Shown here in pieces: positions 46,664 to 55,364 of a stretch of 64,000 nucleotides of DNA. The position numbers and the translations under genes are program-made. The notes beneath the pieces were generated by a model. That model made no database searches. It saw only the letters and a list, made by a program, of their open reading frames with translations, and had not been told where the DNA came from. The first letter of the stretch is position 1, and each line of letters begins with the position of its first letter. Source of the stretch: Brevibacterium sp. W7.2. Its GTDB lineage: Bacteria > Actinomycetota > Actinomycetes > Actinomycetales > Brevibacteriaceae. The DNA is taken from contig NZ_CP073089.1 of assembly GCF_018137945.1 (NCBI RefSeq), positions 2,418,001-2,482,000 of the forward strand. Direction: 5' to 3'.

Positions 46664-47379
46664 GTCGCGCGCGCCGCTGCCCACTGACGCTCCTTCGGAG
46701 TGTCGGTGCGCGGCGGCCTTGTGCGCTGTCCCGCCGCAGCCCGCCACGCGCAGCCCGGACCCGTAAATCGCAGTCCGCATCCGCACCGACAACGCCGACC
46801 CTCACACGCAACTCGTGGCCTCACGCACAACCCTGGGCTCTACACACAACGCGCAGCCCCACACACAACACTGGGCTTGCCGAGAGGCACCCGCAGCCGC
46901 GAACACACCGCGTGCACGGGTAGTGAAAGCCGCTCCACAGGCGGGATGCCGGAAACGCGCTCGATCACGTGCCGCTCAGCTCGTCACGTACAACCCGGAG
47001 CCGCACCGACAACGCAACCCGTCACGAACAACCCGCAGCTTTACACACAACACTGGGCTCGCCGAGAGGCACCCACAGCCCCGAACACACCGCGTGCGCG
47101 GGTAGTGAAAGCCGCTCCACAGGCGGGATGCCGGAAACGCGCTCGATCACGCGCCGCTCAGCTCGCCACGCACAACCCGGAGCCGCCCTGACAACGCAGC
47201 ACGTCACGCACAACCCTCAGCCCCACACACAACACTGGGCTCGCCGAGAGGCACCCGCAGCCCCGAACACACCGTGTGCACGGGTAGTGAAAGCCGCTCC
47301 AGGGACAGGGTTCGCCCGCGCGCTCCGCTCAGGAGCGAGGCAGCCTCAGTAGAGGGGAAACCTGAGGTGCGAGGCAGCC
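46664..47379. other. Repeat-filled convergent intergenic region without a credible gene
   Basis: Between the scoB stop and the manA stop lie 716 bases made mainly of 182-bp repeats (annotated separately), flanked by further CACGCACAACCC and ACACACAACGC words from 46801. Open frames through the repeats are low-complexity and lack start signals. Next to manA there is a twice-occurring GCGAGGCAGCCTCAG word and a short stem CCTCAG/CTGAGG (47344-47367) that may help end manA transcription. Confidence 0.7.
46861..47301. repeat. Intergenic repeat family B: 2.4 copies of a 182-bp unit
   Basis: Units start with ACACACAACACTGGGCT at 46861, 47043 and 47225, exactly 182 bases apart. Each continues with GCCGAGAGGCACCC, ACACACCG(C/T)GTGCRCGGGTAG and TGAAAGCCGCTCCA. 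The third copy breaks off after ~77 bases. Full units also contain GGCGGGATGCCGGAAACGCG and CTCGATCACG. Shares CACACAAC and GTGCACG-GTAG modules with family A at 318-672. Confidence 0.92.
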
Positions 47380-48702
47380 TCAGGCGAAGGGCAGCGCGCG
47401 ATCGAGTCCGGTGGTCGCGACGAAGAGGTCTCCGTGACCGTCGGCCGTGACGGCGGGTTCGTTGGCGCCGACGAAGACGCTCTGCCCACGCGTCAGGGTC
47501 GTTGAGTTCCCCACCGACGTCAGGGTGATCGTCCCCGAGGTGCACAGCACGATGGCCGCCCCGCGCCGGTCGATGCGCTTCAGGCGCGGGCACCGCAGGG
47601 CCTGGAGAGCGAAGTCCTCGGTCGCACCGGTGAGGACGCCGTCGCGGTCGGGCTCGAGCAGCTGCGGGGGCGCGGCCGTGAACGTCGCGATCCGGGTGAG
47701 CTCGGGGATGTCGACGTGCTTGCTCGTCAGGCCCCCGCGCAGGACGTTGTCGCTCGAGGCCATGATCTCGATGCCCGTCCCGCCGAGGTAGGCGTGGAGG
47801 ATCCCCGATTCCATCGCGAGCGCCTCGCCCGGCTGGAGGTGGACGCGGCAGAGCATGAGCGCGACGAGGACACCGGGATCGTCCGGATAGTCGGTGACGA
47901 GCTCGACGAAGGTCTGCATCGGGTCGACGGCCGTGCCGAGCTGGGAGGCGTGCCCGCGCGGCGGGGTCGCGAAGTCCTGGCTCGCGATCTCCGCGACGAG
48001 TCCCGGCGCGCGGTCGTCGCCGAGGATGAGCTCGACCGTCCGCGCGAACGCCTTGGCATCGCTGAGCGCCTTGAGCGACGCGAGGATCTCGCCGAGGAGG
48101 TCGAGCGAGGACGCCGACAGCGACAGGGAGAGGAACCGCTCGAAAGTCGCCCGCACGGCCTTGCGCGGGCGGAAGCCGGAGAGGGCGTGGAACTCGGTGA
48201 GGGCGTAGATGAGCTCGGGCTTCGCCGAGGCGTCCTTGTAGTTGCGGTCGGGAGCGTCGAGATCCGGCCCCGTCTCCTCCTCCCGGGTGAAGCCGGCAGC
48301 GGCCTGCTCCGGGGTGGGGTGGACCTGGATCGACAGCGCCTTCTCCGCGGAGAGGACCTTGAGGAGGAAGGGCAGACGCGGCCCGAAGACCTCGAGCGAG
48401 TCGCGTCCGAGAAGTCCCTCGGGATCACCGGCGATGTATTCGATGAGGTTGGGCCCGAGGTCGAGTCGCCCGGAGGTGCGGACATCGACGGACGAGGACG
48501 AGCCGACGTGTCCGTAGCCGACCGCCCCGTGGGTGCCCTGGGCGGCGGAGAGTTCGAGTCGTGAGGGGCTGAGCGGGTGCGCTCCCAGCCAGAGTTCGGC
48601 GCACGGCGTGCCGTCCGGGACGGTGCCGAGGATCGCGGGAATCGCGTCCGGGGTGCCCCAGTCGAAGTTCTTCACGGTGTTGTGCAGCCGACGCACTGGC
48701 AT
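47380..48702 (-). CDS. manA: Mannose-6-phosphate isomerase, class I
   Basis: 440 aa. It interconverts fructose-6-P and mannose-6-P and needs zinc. The N-terminal NTVKNFDWGTPDAIPAILG and AELWLGAHP are the type I signature. The zinc ligands fall in SIQVHPTPEQAAAGF (Gln and His) and in KPELIYALTEFHALSGFRP (Glu); GEALAMESGILHAYLGGTGIEIMASSDNVLRGGLTSKHVD is the second conserved block with another His. The start has AGGAGAGG upstream; the longer frame to 48750 was rejected. Works with manB (35146) toward GDP-mannose. Confidence 0.94.
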   Translation of the reverse strand: MPVRRLHNTVKNFDWGTPDAIPAILGTVPDGTPCAELWLGAHPLSPSRLELSAAQGTHGAVGYGHVGSSSSVDVRTSGRLDLGPNLIEYIAGDPEGLLGRDSLEVFGPRLPFLLKVLSAEKALSIQVHPTPEQAAAGFTREEETGPDLDAPDRNYKDASAKPELIYALTEFHALSGFRPRKAVRATFERFLSLSLSASSLDLLGEILASLKALSDAKAFARTVELILGDDRAPGLVAEIASQDFATPPRGHASQLGTAVDPMQTFVELVTDYPDDPGVLVALMLCRVHLQPGEALAMESGILHAYLGGTGIEIMASSDNVLRGGLTSKHVDIPELTRIATFTAAPPQLLEPDRDGVLTGATEDFALQALRCPRLKRIDRRGAAIVLCTSGTITLTSVGNSTTLTRGQSVFVGANEPAVTADGHGDLFVATTGLDRALPFA

Positions 48703-48842
48703 CACCTCTCCTGCGAATCGTCCGTGCGCTCTCGCGCATCCATCCCTCAACCGTAGCGTGTGCGCCTGCCGGAATTCCGCGATGACGCCGTGACTTCACT
48801 TTCTGTTCAGGCCCGGTCACACAGTGTTCACCGCACACACGC

Positions 48843-48880
48843 CAGCGGCCCCGAGACGCGGGTGCGTCTCGGGGCCGCTG
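48843..48880 (-). terminator. 17-bp perfect hairpin after the wall-hydrolase gene
   Basis: CAGCGGCCCCGAGACGC (48843-48859) and GCGTCTCGGGGCCGCTG (48864-48880) pair perfectly around loop GGGT. It lies 38 bases past the hydrolase stop (48918) and before the manA start region, so it likely separates the two transcripts. No U-tract follows. Confidence 0.8.
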
Positions 48881-48917
48881 CCGATGTGGTCACTCCCCAG
48901 TGATCACTGCGCGATGA

Positions 48918-51647
48918 TCAGCCGATGACCCGGATGACCTTGGCGCCGCGGCTGAGCATCCACTCGTAGCTGCGCTTCGTCGTGTTCGTCCGCGTCGAAC
49001 CCGCGTCGTACATCTGGCCCTTGGTCTCGGAGATGATTCCGATGTGACCGGGGATCCAGATGAGGTCGCCGGGCTTGGCGTCCTTGATCGAGATCTCCTT
49101 GCCGGCATTGCGCTGCTGGCTAGTCGTGCGCGGCAGATCGATGCCCGCCTTGCCGTAGACGTACTGGGTGTAGCCCGAGCAGTCCCAGCCGTTCGGCGTG
49201 GTCCCGCCCCAGACGTACTTGGTCCCGACGTACTTCTTCGCCTGTTCGATGACCTTGTCCCGCTGCGCCTGGATCTGCTCCTCCTTCGAGGGCTTGTCCT
49301 CCTTGGGCGGCTCAGTGGGCTTCGGCTCCTCCTTCGGAGGCTCGGTCGGCTTGGGCTCTTCCTTCGGCGGATCCGAAGGGGTGGGCTCCTGCGTCGGCTC
49401 ATCGGTCGAACCGCCGTTGTCGGAGCCGTTGTCTGATCCGTTCGCGTTTCCGTCGGCTGCAGCACCTTCCCCGGAGTCTGCACCCGAACCGCCATCGGCG
49501 GCGCTGTCCCCCGGCGGGGGCGAGTCGCCCGGCGCGTTCTCATCGACTGCGGTGCCCGAGATCGAGCCCCTGGCGGAGAACTCCGTCGTGCCGTAGCCCT
49601 CGGCCCACACGAGCTTCGCTCCCTCGAAGAGCTGCTCGGCACGGCCGTCCTTGATCACCGGGTTGGACTTCGGGTAGCCGAGGTGGCCGCGCTCGTAGCC
49701 CTTGTCCTTCCAGTACTTGAGCAGGGTTCCGGTGGTGTAGGCCGCCCCGGTCTGGGGCGACCAGTGGAACGAGCCCTTCGAGAACGTCTGGTAGACGCCC
49801 CCGCCCTTGAGGCCGCCCTTCTCCGTGCTCACGGGCAGCCCCAGCTGGGTGATGGCCTCACCCTTGTACGCCGAGGCGATCGCCCCGGTGACGTGGTACG
49901 CGCCGGTCTTCTGCGACCAGTAGACGACGCCCTTCTCGTAGTTGCGGGCCTTGGCGCCGTCGACGCCCTTGACGTCGTACTCGCTGCCGGTGGCCTTGCC
50001 GAGGTTGTTGTCCGCGGCGTACTTCTCGATCGCGGTCTGCGGTGCCGGCTTCGGGGTCTCGTTCTTGCCGTCATCGCTGCTGTCCGAGGGCAGATCGCCG
50101 GACTTGAGGATGTTGTTGACGGTGTCGCGGACCTCGCCGAGCTTCGCGTAGAACGCATCGCCCGGGCAGTCGGTGCTGCCGAGGTCGCGGTGGCCGACGA
50201 GCGTCGACTTGCTCGCCGTCAGTCCGTACATCGAGAACTTCCACGCGATCGCCGAGGCGACGGCGTCGCGGGTGACCTTCGGCGGAGCCGAGCTGTTGTA
50301 CGTGCCGAGCACCGAGATGCCGAAGGTGCCGGTGTTGTGACCGGAGGTGTGAGCGCCGACCACGGCCTTCGAGATGTCACCGTCACGGGCCTGCCACAGG
50401 CGACCGTACTTGTCGGCGACGACGTTGTATCCGATGTCGGACCATCCGCGTCCCTTCTGGTGGAAGGTCTGGATGCCGCGGATGATGCCGGGAACGTCCT
50501 CAGCCGAGTAGCTGTTCGATCCCGAGGTGTGGTGGACGACGGCCTGCTTGATGCTGCTCGCGTAGCTGGGGCTGCCCTTGTACGACTTCGCTCCCCACGA
50601 CTTCCGCGAGGCGATGTCGGGCTTGGGCACCTTGGCCGACTTCGCGACGGTGTTGACCTGCGCGTCACCGGGCACGTAGTTCTGCGTCGTCACCGTGGCC
50701 GCACCGGTCGCCGACACCGTCGTGGCATCGGTCGCGCCGGTGTCGGTGGTGCCGGATTCGTCGACGGCGGGTGCGGTCGAGCCGGACTCGTCGGTCGAGG
50801 CGGCCGGATCGATCTGGACGGGCGCGTTGTCCGCGACCGCCTGCGCGTCGGCTTCGGAGAACTTGGGGTCGACGAGGACGAGTTCGGCATCCGTGGGCGC
50901 CTTGTCGCCGAGGATGCGCAGCTGCACGCCGCTGGCCTCGTTGACGGTGAACGGCTCGGAGCCCTCGTTCTTCGCCTCCTCCTGCTTGTCCTCGTCGAGA
51001 TCCTGCCAGGATCCCCACCCGGAGTCGCTCTTGACGCGCACCTGGATGCGGATCGTGCTCGGCGCATCGGCGAAGGTGACTCCGACGAGGCTCGGGTTCT
51101 TCGTGGGCACGTCGAGGACGTCGGAGATGAGCGCGATGTTGACGCCGTCCTCGGTCTTCTGACGCACCGTGCCGGAGATGTCCTCGTCGTCCTGCGCGTC
51201 GTCGGCGGGGGTCGAGCCCTCGGTGGGCTCCTGGGCGGCCTCTCCGCCGTCACCGGCATCGCCGGACTCGGCGGGGGCGGTGCCCTCGGCCGGTGCGGGA
51301 GTCTGCGATCCCTCCGGGGAGGTCAGGCCCGCCGAGGTGGGGGCGACGGTCGCAGCGACCGGCTGAGCGCTCACGTTGACGGTCTCAGGCACCTGCGCGG
51401 CGGCCAGCGCCGACTGGGACTTGAAGATGTCGGGAAGGTTGGTCGCGCTCTGGTTGGAGACGCTCGCCTCGGCGCTGCTCGAATCGCGCGCGCCGGGGAC
51501 GTCGAGTCCGTCTTCGCTCACATTGAGCGCTTCTTGGGTCACTTCCGGTTCGACGGTGGCAGCAAAGGCGTCCGTCGCCGTGACCGCTAAGGTGCCGACG
51601 AGTGCGACAGAGGCGCAGCCCGCGACTGTGGGCAGTATGTATTTCAT
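48918..51647 (-). CDS. Two-headed peptidoglycan hydrolase: PGRP/amidase-2, LGFP repeats, NlpC/P60
   Basis: 909 aa with a signal peptide (MKYILPTVAGCASVALVGTL ... AFA). After a variable region, residues ~340-500 form an amidase-2/PGRP domain with zinc ligands in AVVHHTSG and VGHRDLGSTDCPGD. LGFP repeats, which bind the wall, occupy about 535-690 (QLGLPVSTE, HLGYPKSNP). A Gly/Ser/Asp linker and (PKEEPKPTEP)n repeats precede the C-terminal NlpC/P60 domain (793-909) with catalytic Cys in GWDCSGYTQYVYG and His in IPGHIGI. It can thus be expected to cut both the MurNAc-L-Ala amide and the stem peptide. The long leader and promoter region is a plausible MtrA target. Confidence 0.92.
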   Translation of the reverse strand: MKYILPTVAGCASVALVGTLAVTATDAFAATVEPEVTQEALNVSEDGLDVPGARDSSSAEASVSNQSATNLPDIFKSQSALAAAQVPETVNVSAQPVAATVAPTSAGLTSPEGSQTPAPAEGTAPAESGDAGDGGEAAQEPTEGSTPADDAQDDEDISGTVRQKTEDGVNIALISDVLDVPTKNPSLVGVTFADAPSTIRIQVRVKSDSGWGSWQDLDEDKQEEAKNEGSEPFTVNEASGVQLRILGDKAPTDAELVLVDPKFSEADAQAVADNAPVQIDPAASTDESGSTAPAVDESGTTDTGATDATTVSATGAATVTTQNYVPGDAQVNTVAKSAKVPKPDIASRKSWGAKSYKGSPSYASSIKQAVVHHTSGSNSYSAEDVPGIIRGIQTFHQKGRGWSDIGYNVVADKYGRLWQARDGDISKAVVGAHTSGHNTGTFGISVLGTYNSSAPPKVTRDAVASAIAWKFSMYGLTASKSTLVGHRDLGSTDCPGDAFYAKLGEVRDTVNNILKSGDLPSDSSDDGKNETPKPAPQTAIEKYAADNNLGKATGSEYDVKGVDGAKARNYEKGVVYWSQKTGAYHVTGAIASAYKGEAITQLGLPVSTEKGGLKGGGVYQTFSKGSFHWSPQTGAAYTTGTLLKYWKDKGYERGHLGYPKSNPVIKDGRAEQLFEGAKLVWAEGYGTTEFSARGSISGTAVDENAPGDSPPPGDSAADGGSGADSGEGAAADGNANGSDNGSDNGGSTDEPTQEPTPSDPPKEEPKPTEPPKEEPKPTEPPKEDKPSKEEQIQAQRDKVIEQAKKYVGTKYVWGGTTPNGWDCSGYTQYVYGKAGIDLPRTTSQQRNAGKEISIKDAKPGDLIWIPGHIGIISETKGQMYDAGSTRTNTTKRSYEWMLSRGAKVIRVIG

Positions 51648-51791
51648 CGTTACAGCCTTTTCGAGGAAGTCAGGGAAGTTCAGGCCCGGGAGTCCACTTC
51701 ACCGTCGGCATACGGTGGGCGACCCCAACATCTCAAAATTGTTACACATTTCCGGCGTGTCAGAGTGGAAAAATAACGAATGAAGATAATT

Positions 51792-51801
51792 ACACCGGTG
51801 T
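51792..51801. promoter_or_regulatory. ACACCGGTGT palindrome upstream of the wall-hydrolase gene
   Basis: On the hydrolase strand it reads ACACCGGTGTAATTATC, ~145 bp before the start codon. The whiB2 upstream region has ACACGCGTGTAATTTAT in the same orientation. The remaining leader (51648-51780) is unusually AT-rich for this genome and also holds GTAACA and a CACCGT/ACGGTG stem (51700-51717). Confidence 0.45.
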
Positions 51802-51888
51802 GGTTCCCAGTGTTGGCAGGCGACACACCGTGCGAAAGTTTTTTCGCCGGGACGTTCTCAGGTCGTCATCGACCGGGTCGCCGGAGCG

Positions 51889-53388
51889 TCACGGGACGTA
51901 GCAGATCGCCCGTGCGTCGGCCTCTTCGCCCTCGTCAGGAGTGGTGTCACCGGCCCCGGAGGCCGTCACCGAGGCACCGGTGCCGATGCCCGCGGACACG
52001 CCCGCCCCGACGCCTGCCGGCATCGCGAGCGCCTCGGTCTGCTTCTCAGCGTCCCTGGAGGCGGCATCGATCTTCTCGGCAACCAGGCGACGGGCTTCGG
52101 CGAAGTCCGGTTGTGATGGTGTCACGCGCGGCGGAGTGAGGTCAAGCGACTCGATCTTCTGGCTCTTGACCTTGAGCGCGAGATCGACGAACGAGTCGAC
52201 CTGTGAGGACGGGATGTCCGTCGACAGGGCTCCGGGGGTCGCCTTCGCGATGTCCTGGTAGCGGGTGAGCACCGTGGCCGGGTCGAGCTGCTTGACCATC
52301 GCCTCCTGGACGCACCGCTGCCGGATCATCCGCTCGTAGTCGCTCGAGAACTCACGGGAACGGGCGTACCAGAGGGCGTTGAAGCCGTCGAGCTTCTGCT
52401 CCCCGGGCTCGATCCACCCCTTGACCGGCCCGTGCTTGCCCGTCGTCGGGTCGACCTTCGAGGAGATCGGGACGCGTTTGCCCGAGACGATGGTGATCCC
52501 GCCGAGGGAGTCGATGAGGTTCTCGAAGCCCTTGAGGTTGATCATCGCGTAGTACTGGACCTCAAGGCCGGTGACGGCGGACACGGCGTCCATCGTCGCC
52601 TGCTCGCCGGCCCGCTCCGGGTCCTCGAACCGGTCCTTGTACTTCTCACCCTGCTGGAACACGGCGTTGAGCAGGCATTCGCTGCCGCAGTTGAAGCCCT
52701 GCGGGTAGACCGAGGCCAGGGGTGAGCCCTCGGCGAAGGGAACGTTCTGCATGTTGCGCGGCAGGCCGATGATGACGGTCTTGCCGGTCTCCGCATCGAT
52801 CGAGACAAGAGACAGCGAGTCGGGTCGGATGCCGGTCCTGCCCTTGCCGGCGTCCGAGCCGAGGAGCAGGATGTTGTAGCGCCCGTCGACGGGCTTCGCG
52901 ACCTTCCCGGAGGCGAAGAGGTCGCTGACGAGTCCGCGCTGGCTGTTGAGCATGTTCGTGCCCCACGCCAGCGGCCCGACGACGATGAGGACGAGGGCGC
53001 AGAAGGCGGCGAGGAAGCGCGGACGGGCCTTCTTCGACAGCGTCACCAGCCGGATGCGGCGAATCGTGTCGACGAGGCAGACGAACCAGTTGAGCCCGAC
53101 GATGGGCACCCAGAGCGTGAGGAATGTGAGGATGATCGGGTTCGTCCCGATCGTGAACGCGAACGTGCGGTTGATGAGGATCGCGATGACGGCGACGATG
53201 AAGAGCAGCCAGCTGAGCGCGGTGATCGACAGCGAGATCCGCGCCCAGCGCCGGCTGCGGAAGAGCAGCTGGACACCGCCGGGCAGGAGGATGGTGACGA
53301 GAAGCAGCAACCACGCACGGACGTCCCTCGTCGGCTGCGAGGCGTACGACGGGAAGTGAATGGGGTCGATGTATCTCGTTTCGGCCAC
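51889..53388 (-). CDS. LCP (LytR-CpsA-Psr) family wall-polymer ligase
   Basis: 499 aa. Four N-terminal helices (LLLLVTILLPGGVQLLF, ISLSITALSWLLFIVAVIAI, IILTFLTLWVPIVGLNWF, FLAAFCALVLIVVGPLAWG) are more than the single anchor of most LCPs. The LCP domain follows: YNILLLGSDAGKGRTGIRPDSLSLVSID, VIIGLPRNMQNVPF, GGITIV and LDGFNALWYARSREFSSDYERMIRQ. These proteins attach glycopolymers to peptidoglycan. The C-terminal ~60 residues are Gly/Ala-rich with a late cysteine. GTG start at 53388 with GAAGGTGAGG upstream. The neighbouring hydrolase is in the same direction. Confidence 0.92.
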   Translation of the reverse strand: MAETRYIDPIHFPSYASQPTRDVRAWLLLLVTILLPGGVQLLFRSRRWARISLSITALSWLLFIVAVIAILINRTFAFTIGTNPIILTFLTLWVPIVGLNWFVCLVDTIRRIRLVTLSKKARPRFLAAFCALVLIVVGPLAWGTNMLNSQRGLVSDLFASGKVAKPVDGRYNILLLGSDAGKGRTGIRPDSLSLVSIDAETGKTVIIGLPRNMQNVPFAEGSPLASVYPQGFNCGSECLLNAVFQQGEKYKDRFEDPERAGEQATMDAVSAVTGLEVQYYAMINLKGFENLIDSLGGITIVSGKRVPISSKVDPTTGKHGPVKGWIEPGEQKLDGFNALWYARSREFSSDYERMIRQRCVQEAMVKQLDPATVLTRYQDIAKATPGALSTDIPSSQVDSFVDLALKVKSQKIESLDLTPPRVTPSQPDFAEARRLVAEKIDAASRDAEKQTEALAMPAGVGAGVSAGIGTGASVTASGAGDTTPDEGEEADARAICYVP

Positions 53389-53638
53389 TGCCTCACCTTC
53401 GTCTCACGCGCTTCTCGCAGCAGCCGTTCGCGGCCGCGCCAGTGACCACTCTGCCAAAGCTTCGTCAGAGTCCACTGTGTTCATCCATTGTGTCGCGTGG
53501 ATGCCGTGGATTCCCGCACCTGGGATCTGCGCATGTCGCGGCGGCCGAGTGATACTCCTCACACGCTGGTGACAGCCCCCAGCGGGCACGCCGACGCCCG
53601 CCGCCGACACGTCGGGCCGACAGCGGGCGCACCGGGTC

Positions 53639-54787
53639 TCAGCCGAGCAGCTGGCGACCCATGACGAGGCGCTGGATCTGGTTCGTGCCCTCGTAGATCT
53701 GGGTGATCTTCGCGTCGCGCATCATCCGCTCGACGGGGTGGTCGACGACGTAGCCGGCCCCGCCGAGGAGCTGGACGGCGTCGGTCGTGATCTCCATCGC
53801 GGCATCGGAGGCGAACGCCTTCGCGGCGGCCCCGAAGTACGTGAGGTCGGCGTCGCCGCGCTCGCTCTTCGCCGCCGCGGTGTAGGTGAGCTGGCGTGCG
53901 GCCTCGAGCTTCATGCCCATGTCGGCGAGCATGAACTGGATGGCCTGGAAGTCGGCGATGCGCTTGCCGAACTGCTGGCGCTCCTTGACGTAGCCCAGCG
54001 CGTAGTCGAGGGCGCCCTGGGCGATGCCGATGGCCTGGGCGGCGATCGTCACGCGCGTGTGGTCGAGGGTGCGCAGCGCGATCTTCAGGCCCTCCCCCGG
54101 GGCGCCGACGATGCGGTCGCCGGGCAGTCGGACGTTGTCGAAGAGCAGCTCCCGGGTCGGGGAGCCTTTGATGCCGAGCTTGCGCTCCTTCTCACCGAAC
54201 GTGAAGCCCTCGTCGGACTTCTCGACGACGAACGCGGAGATGTTGCGTCCGCGGGCTCCGTCGGGATCGGTCACGGCCATCACCGTGTAGTACTCGGAGA
54301 CGCCGGCGTTGGTGATCCACGTCTTCACGCCGTTGAGGATCCAGTCGTCGCCGTCACGGGTCGCCCGCGTCTTCATCGAGGCGGTGTCGGAGCCGGCCTC
54401 GCGTTCGGAGAGCCCGTAGGAGAACCCGGCCTCGCCGCGGGCGACGGGGGTGAGGTACTTCTCCTTGATCGCATCGTCGCCGCCGAGCTGGACGGGCATG
54501 CTGCCGAGCTTGTTGACCGCGGGGATGAGCGAGGACGAGGCGCAGGCGCGCGCGACCTCTTCGATGATGATCGCGACCGCGAGCGCGTCGGCCCCGACTC
54601 CCCCGTACTGCTCGGGGATGTGCGCGGCGAAGAAGTCGGTCTCGACGAGCGCGTCGTGGGCTTCCTGCGGGTACCGGGACTCGGCGTCGACCTCGGCCGC
54701 GAAGGGGGCGATCCGCTTCTCGACGACGTCGCGCACCGCCGCGCGGATCTCTTCGTGCTCTTCACTGGGCTGGTAGAGGTCGAACAT
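53639..54787 (-). CDS. Acyl-CoA dehydrogenase (FadE25-like)
   Basis: 382 aa, normal length for a flavin acyl-CoA dehydrogenase. FAD/substrate signatures are YGLSEREAGSDTASMKTRA, WILNGVKTWITNAG and RQQFGKRIADFQAIQFMLADM. The catalytic-base region near the C-terminus is ITQIYEGTNQIQRLVM, with the glutamate in YEGTN as in short-chain enzymes. Its position after purKE matches mycobacterial fadE25. The start at 54787 has AAGGAG upstream. A 24-bp TetR-type palindrome immediately before the ribosome-binding site indicates repression by a fatty-acid or acyl-CoA sensor. The TetR gene at 62119 is a candidate but unproven. Confidence 0.93.
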   Translation of the reverse strand: MFDLYQPSEEHEEIRAAVRDVVEKRIAPFAAEVDAESRYPQEAHDALVETDFFAAHIPEQYGGVGADALAVAIIIEEVARACASSSLIPAVNKLGSMPVQLGGDDAIKEKYLTPVARGEAGFSYGLSEREAGSDTASMKTRATRDGDDWILNGVKTWITNAGVSEYYTVMAVTDPDGARGRNISAFVVEKSDEGFTFGEKERKLGIKGSPTRELLFDNVRLPGDRIVGAPGEGLKIALRTLDHTRVTIAAQAIGIAQGALDYALGYVKERQQFGKRIADFQAIQFMLADMGMKLEAARQLTYTAAAKSERGDADLTYFGAAAKAFASDAAMEITTDAVQLLGGAGYVVDHPVERMMRDAKITQIYEGTNQIQRLVMGRQLLG

Positions 54788-54796
54788 CGTGCTCCT

Positions 54797-54820
54797 TTGA
54801 CTGATCGATCGTTCAGTCAA
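54797..54820. promoter_or_regulatory. 24-bp near-perfect palindrome, TetR-type operator before the acyl-CoA dehydrogenase gene
   Basis: Arms TTGACTGA and TCAGTCAA are exact complements, and the centre TCGATCGT keeps the symmetry apart from one pair. It overlaps the ribosome-binding site of the acyl-CoA dehydrogenase gene and ends three bases from the purE stop codon. The pattern TGAxTGA-ACGATCG-TCAxTCA is common for TetR regulators of acyl-CoA metabolism. Confidence 0.72.
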
Positions 54821-54823
54821 TAA

Positions 54824-55363
54824 TTATTGCCCGAGTGCCGCCCCTTTGTCGAGGGCGACCTGGCGGAGGGCGGCCCGGTAGTCGTCGAGTCGGCCGCGGA
54901 GAGCGACCGCCTCGGCGTCGGTGCCGGCTGCGAGGATCCGTGCGGCAAGCAGTCCTGCGTTCTTCGCTCCCCCGATCGAGACCGTCGCGACGGGCACGCC
55001 GCCGGGCATCTGGACGATCGAGAGGAGGGAGTCCATTCCGTCGAGGTGTTTCAGCGGCACGGGCACCCCGATGACCGGCAGGGACGTCATCGAGGCGATC
55101 ATCCCCGGCAGGTGCGCCGCTCCCCCAGCCCCGGCGATGATGACGCGCAGTCCGCGCTCGGCAGCGGTCCGCGCCCACTCGACCATGTCCTCGGGCATGC
55201 GGTGGGCCGAGACCACCTCGGCGGTCGAGGCGATGCCGAGTTCGGTGAGCGCCTCGGCGGCGGCCCGCATCGTCGGCCAGTCCGAGTCGGAGCCCATGAC
55301 GATCCCGACGGGGACGCTCGCCGAGGCGGCCGCCTCGTCGGTCTGCTGCGTGGAGGTGGTCAT
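54824..55363 (-). CDS. purE: N5-carboxyaminoimidazole ribonucleotide mutase
   Basis: 179 aa. Converts N5-CAIR to CAIR in purine synthesis. The signatures are [25 protein letters not shown] (active-site His) and [27 protein letters not shown]. An ~17-residue Ala/Thr/Ser N-terminal extension precedes the conserved fold. AAAGGGA lies before the ATG. Its start is one base after the purK stop, so purK-purE is one operon. Confidence 0.96.
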   Translation of the reverse strand: MTTSTQQTDEAAASASVPVGIVMGSDSDWPTMRAAAEALTELGIASTAEVVSAHRMPEDMVEWARTAAERGLRVIIAGAGGAAHLPGMIASMTSLPVIGVPVPLKHLDGMDSLLSIVQMPGGVPVATVSIGGAKNAGLLAARILAAGTDAEAVALRGRLDDYRAALRQVALDKGAALGQ

Positions 55364-55364
55364 G

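Noticed and set aside
46815..47105. Open frame through the 182-bp repeats coding a Thr/Gln/Arg-rich peptide
   Set aside because: The frame exists because 182 bp repeats happen to lack stops in places. It has no ribosome-binding site and no conserved motif.
46861..47301. CRISPR array
   Set aside because: The repeat unit is 182 bp with no short repeat/unique spacer alternation, and there are no cas genes.
51740..51760. MtrA binding site (GTAACA) before the wall hydrolase
   Set aside because: Only one GTAACA half-site is present; known MtrA sites are direct repeats, so I do not claim a site, although regulation by MtrA remains possible.
51648..51888. Possible c-di-AMP (ydaO) riboswitch before the wall hydrolase, as seen for some actinobacterial hydrolases
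   Set aside because: I could not find the conserved ydaO core sequences in this 240-base region; only small stems such as CACCGT/ACGGTG and GCGAAA/TTTCGC are present.
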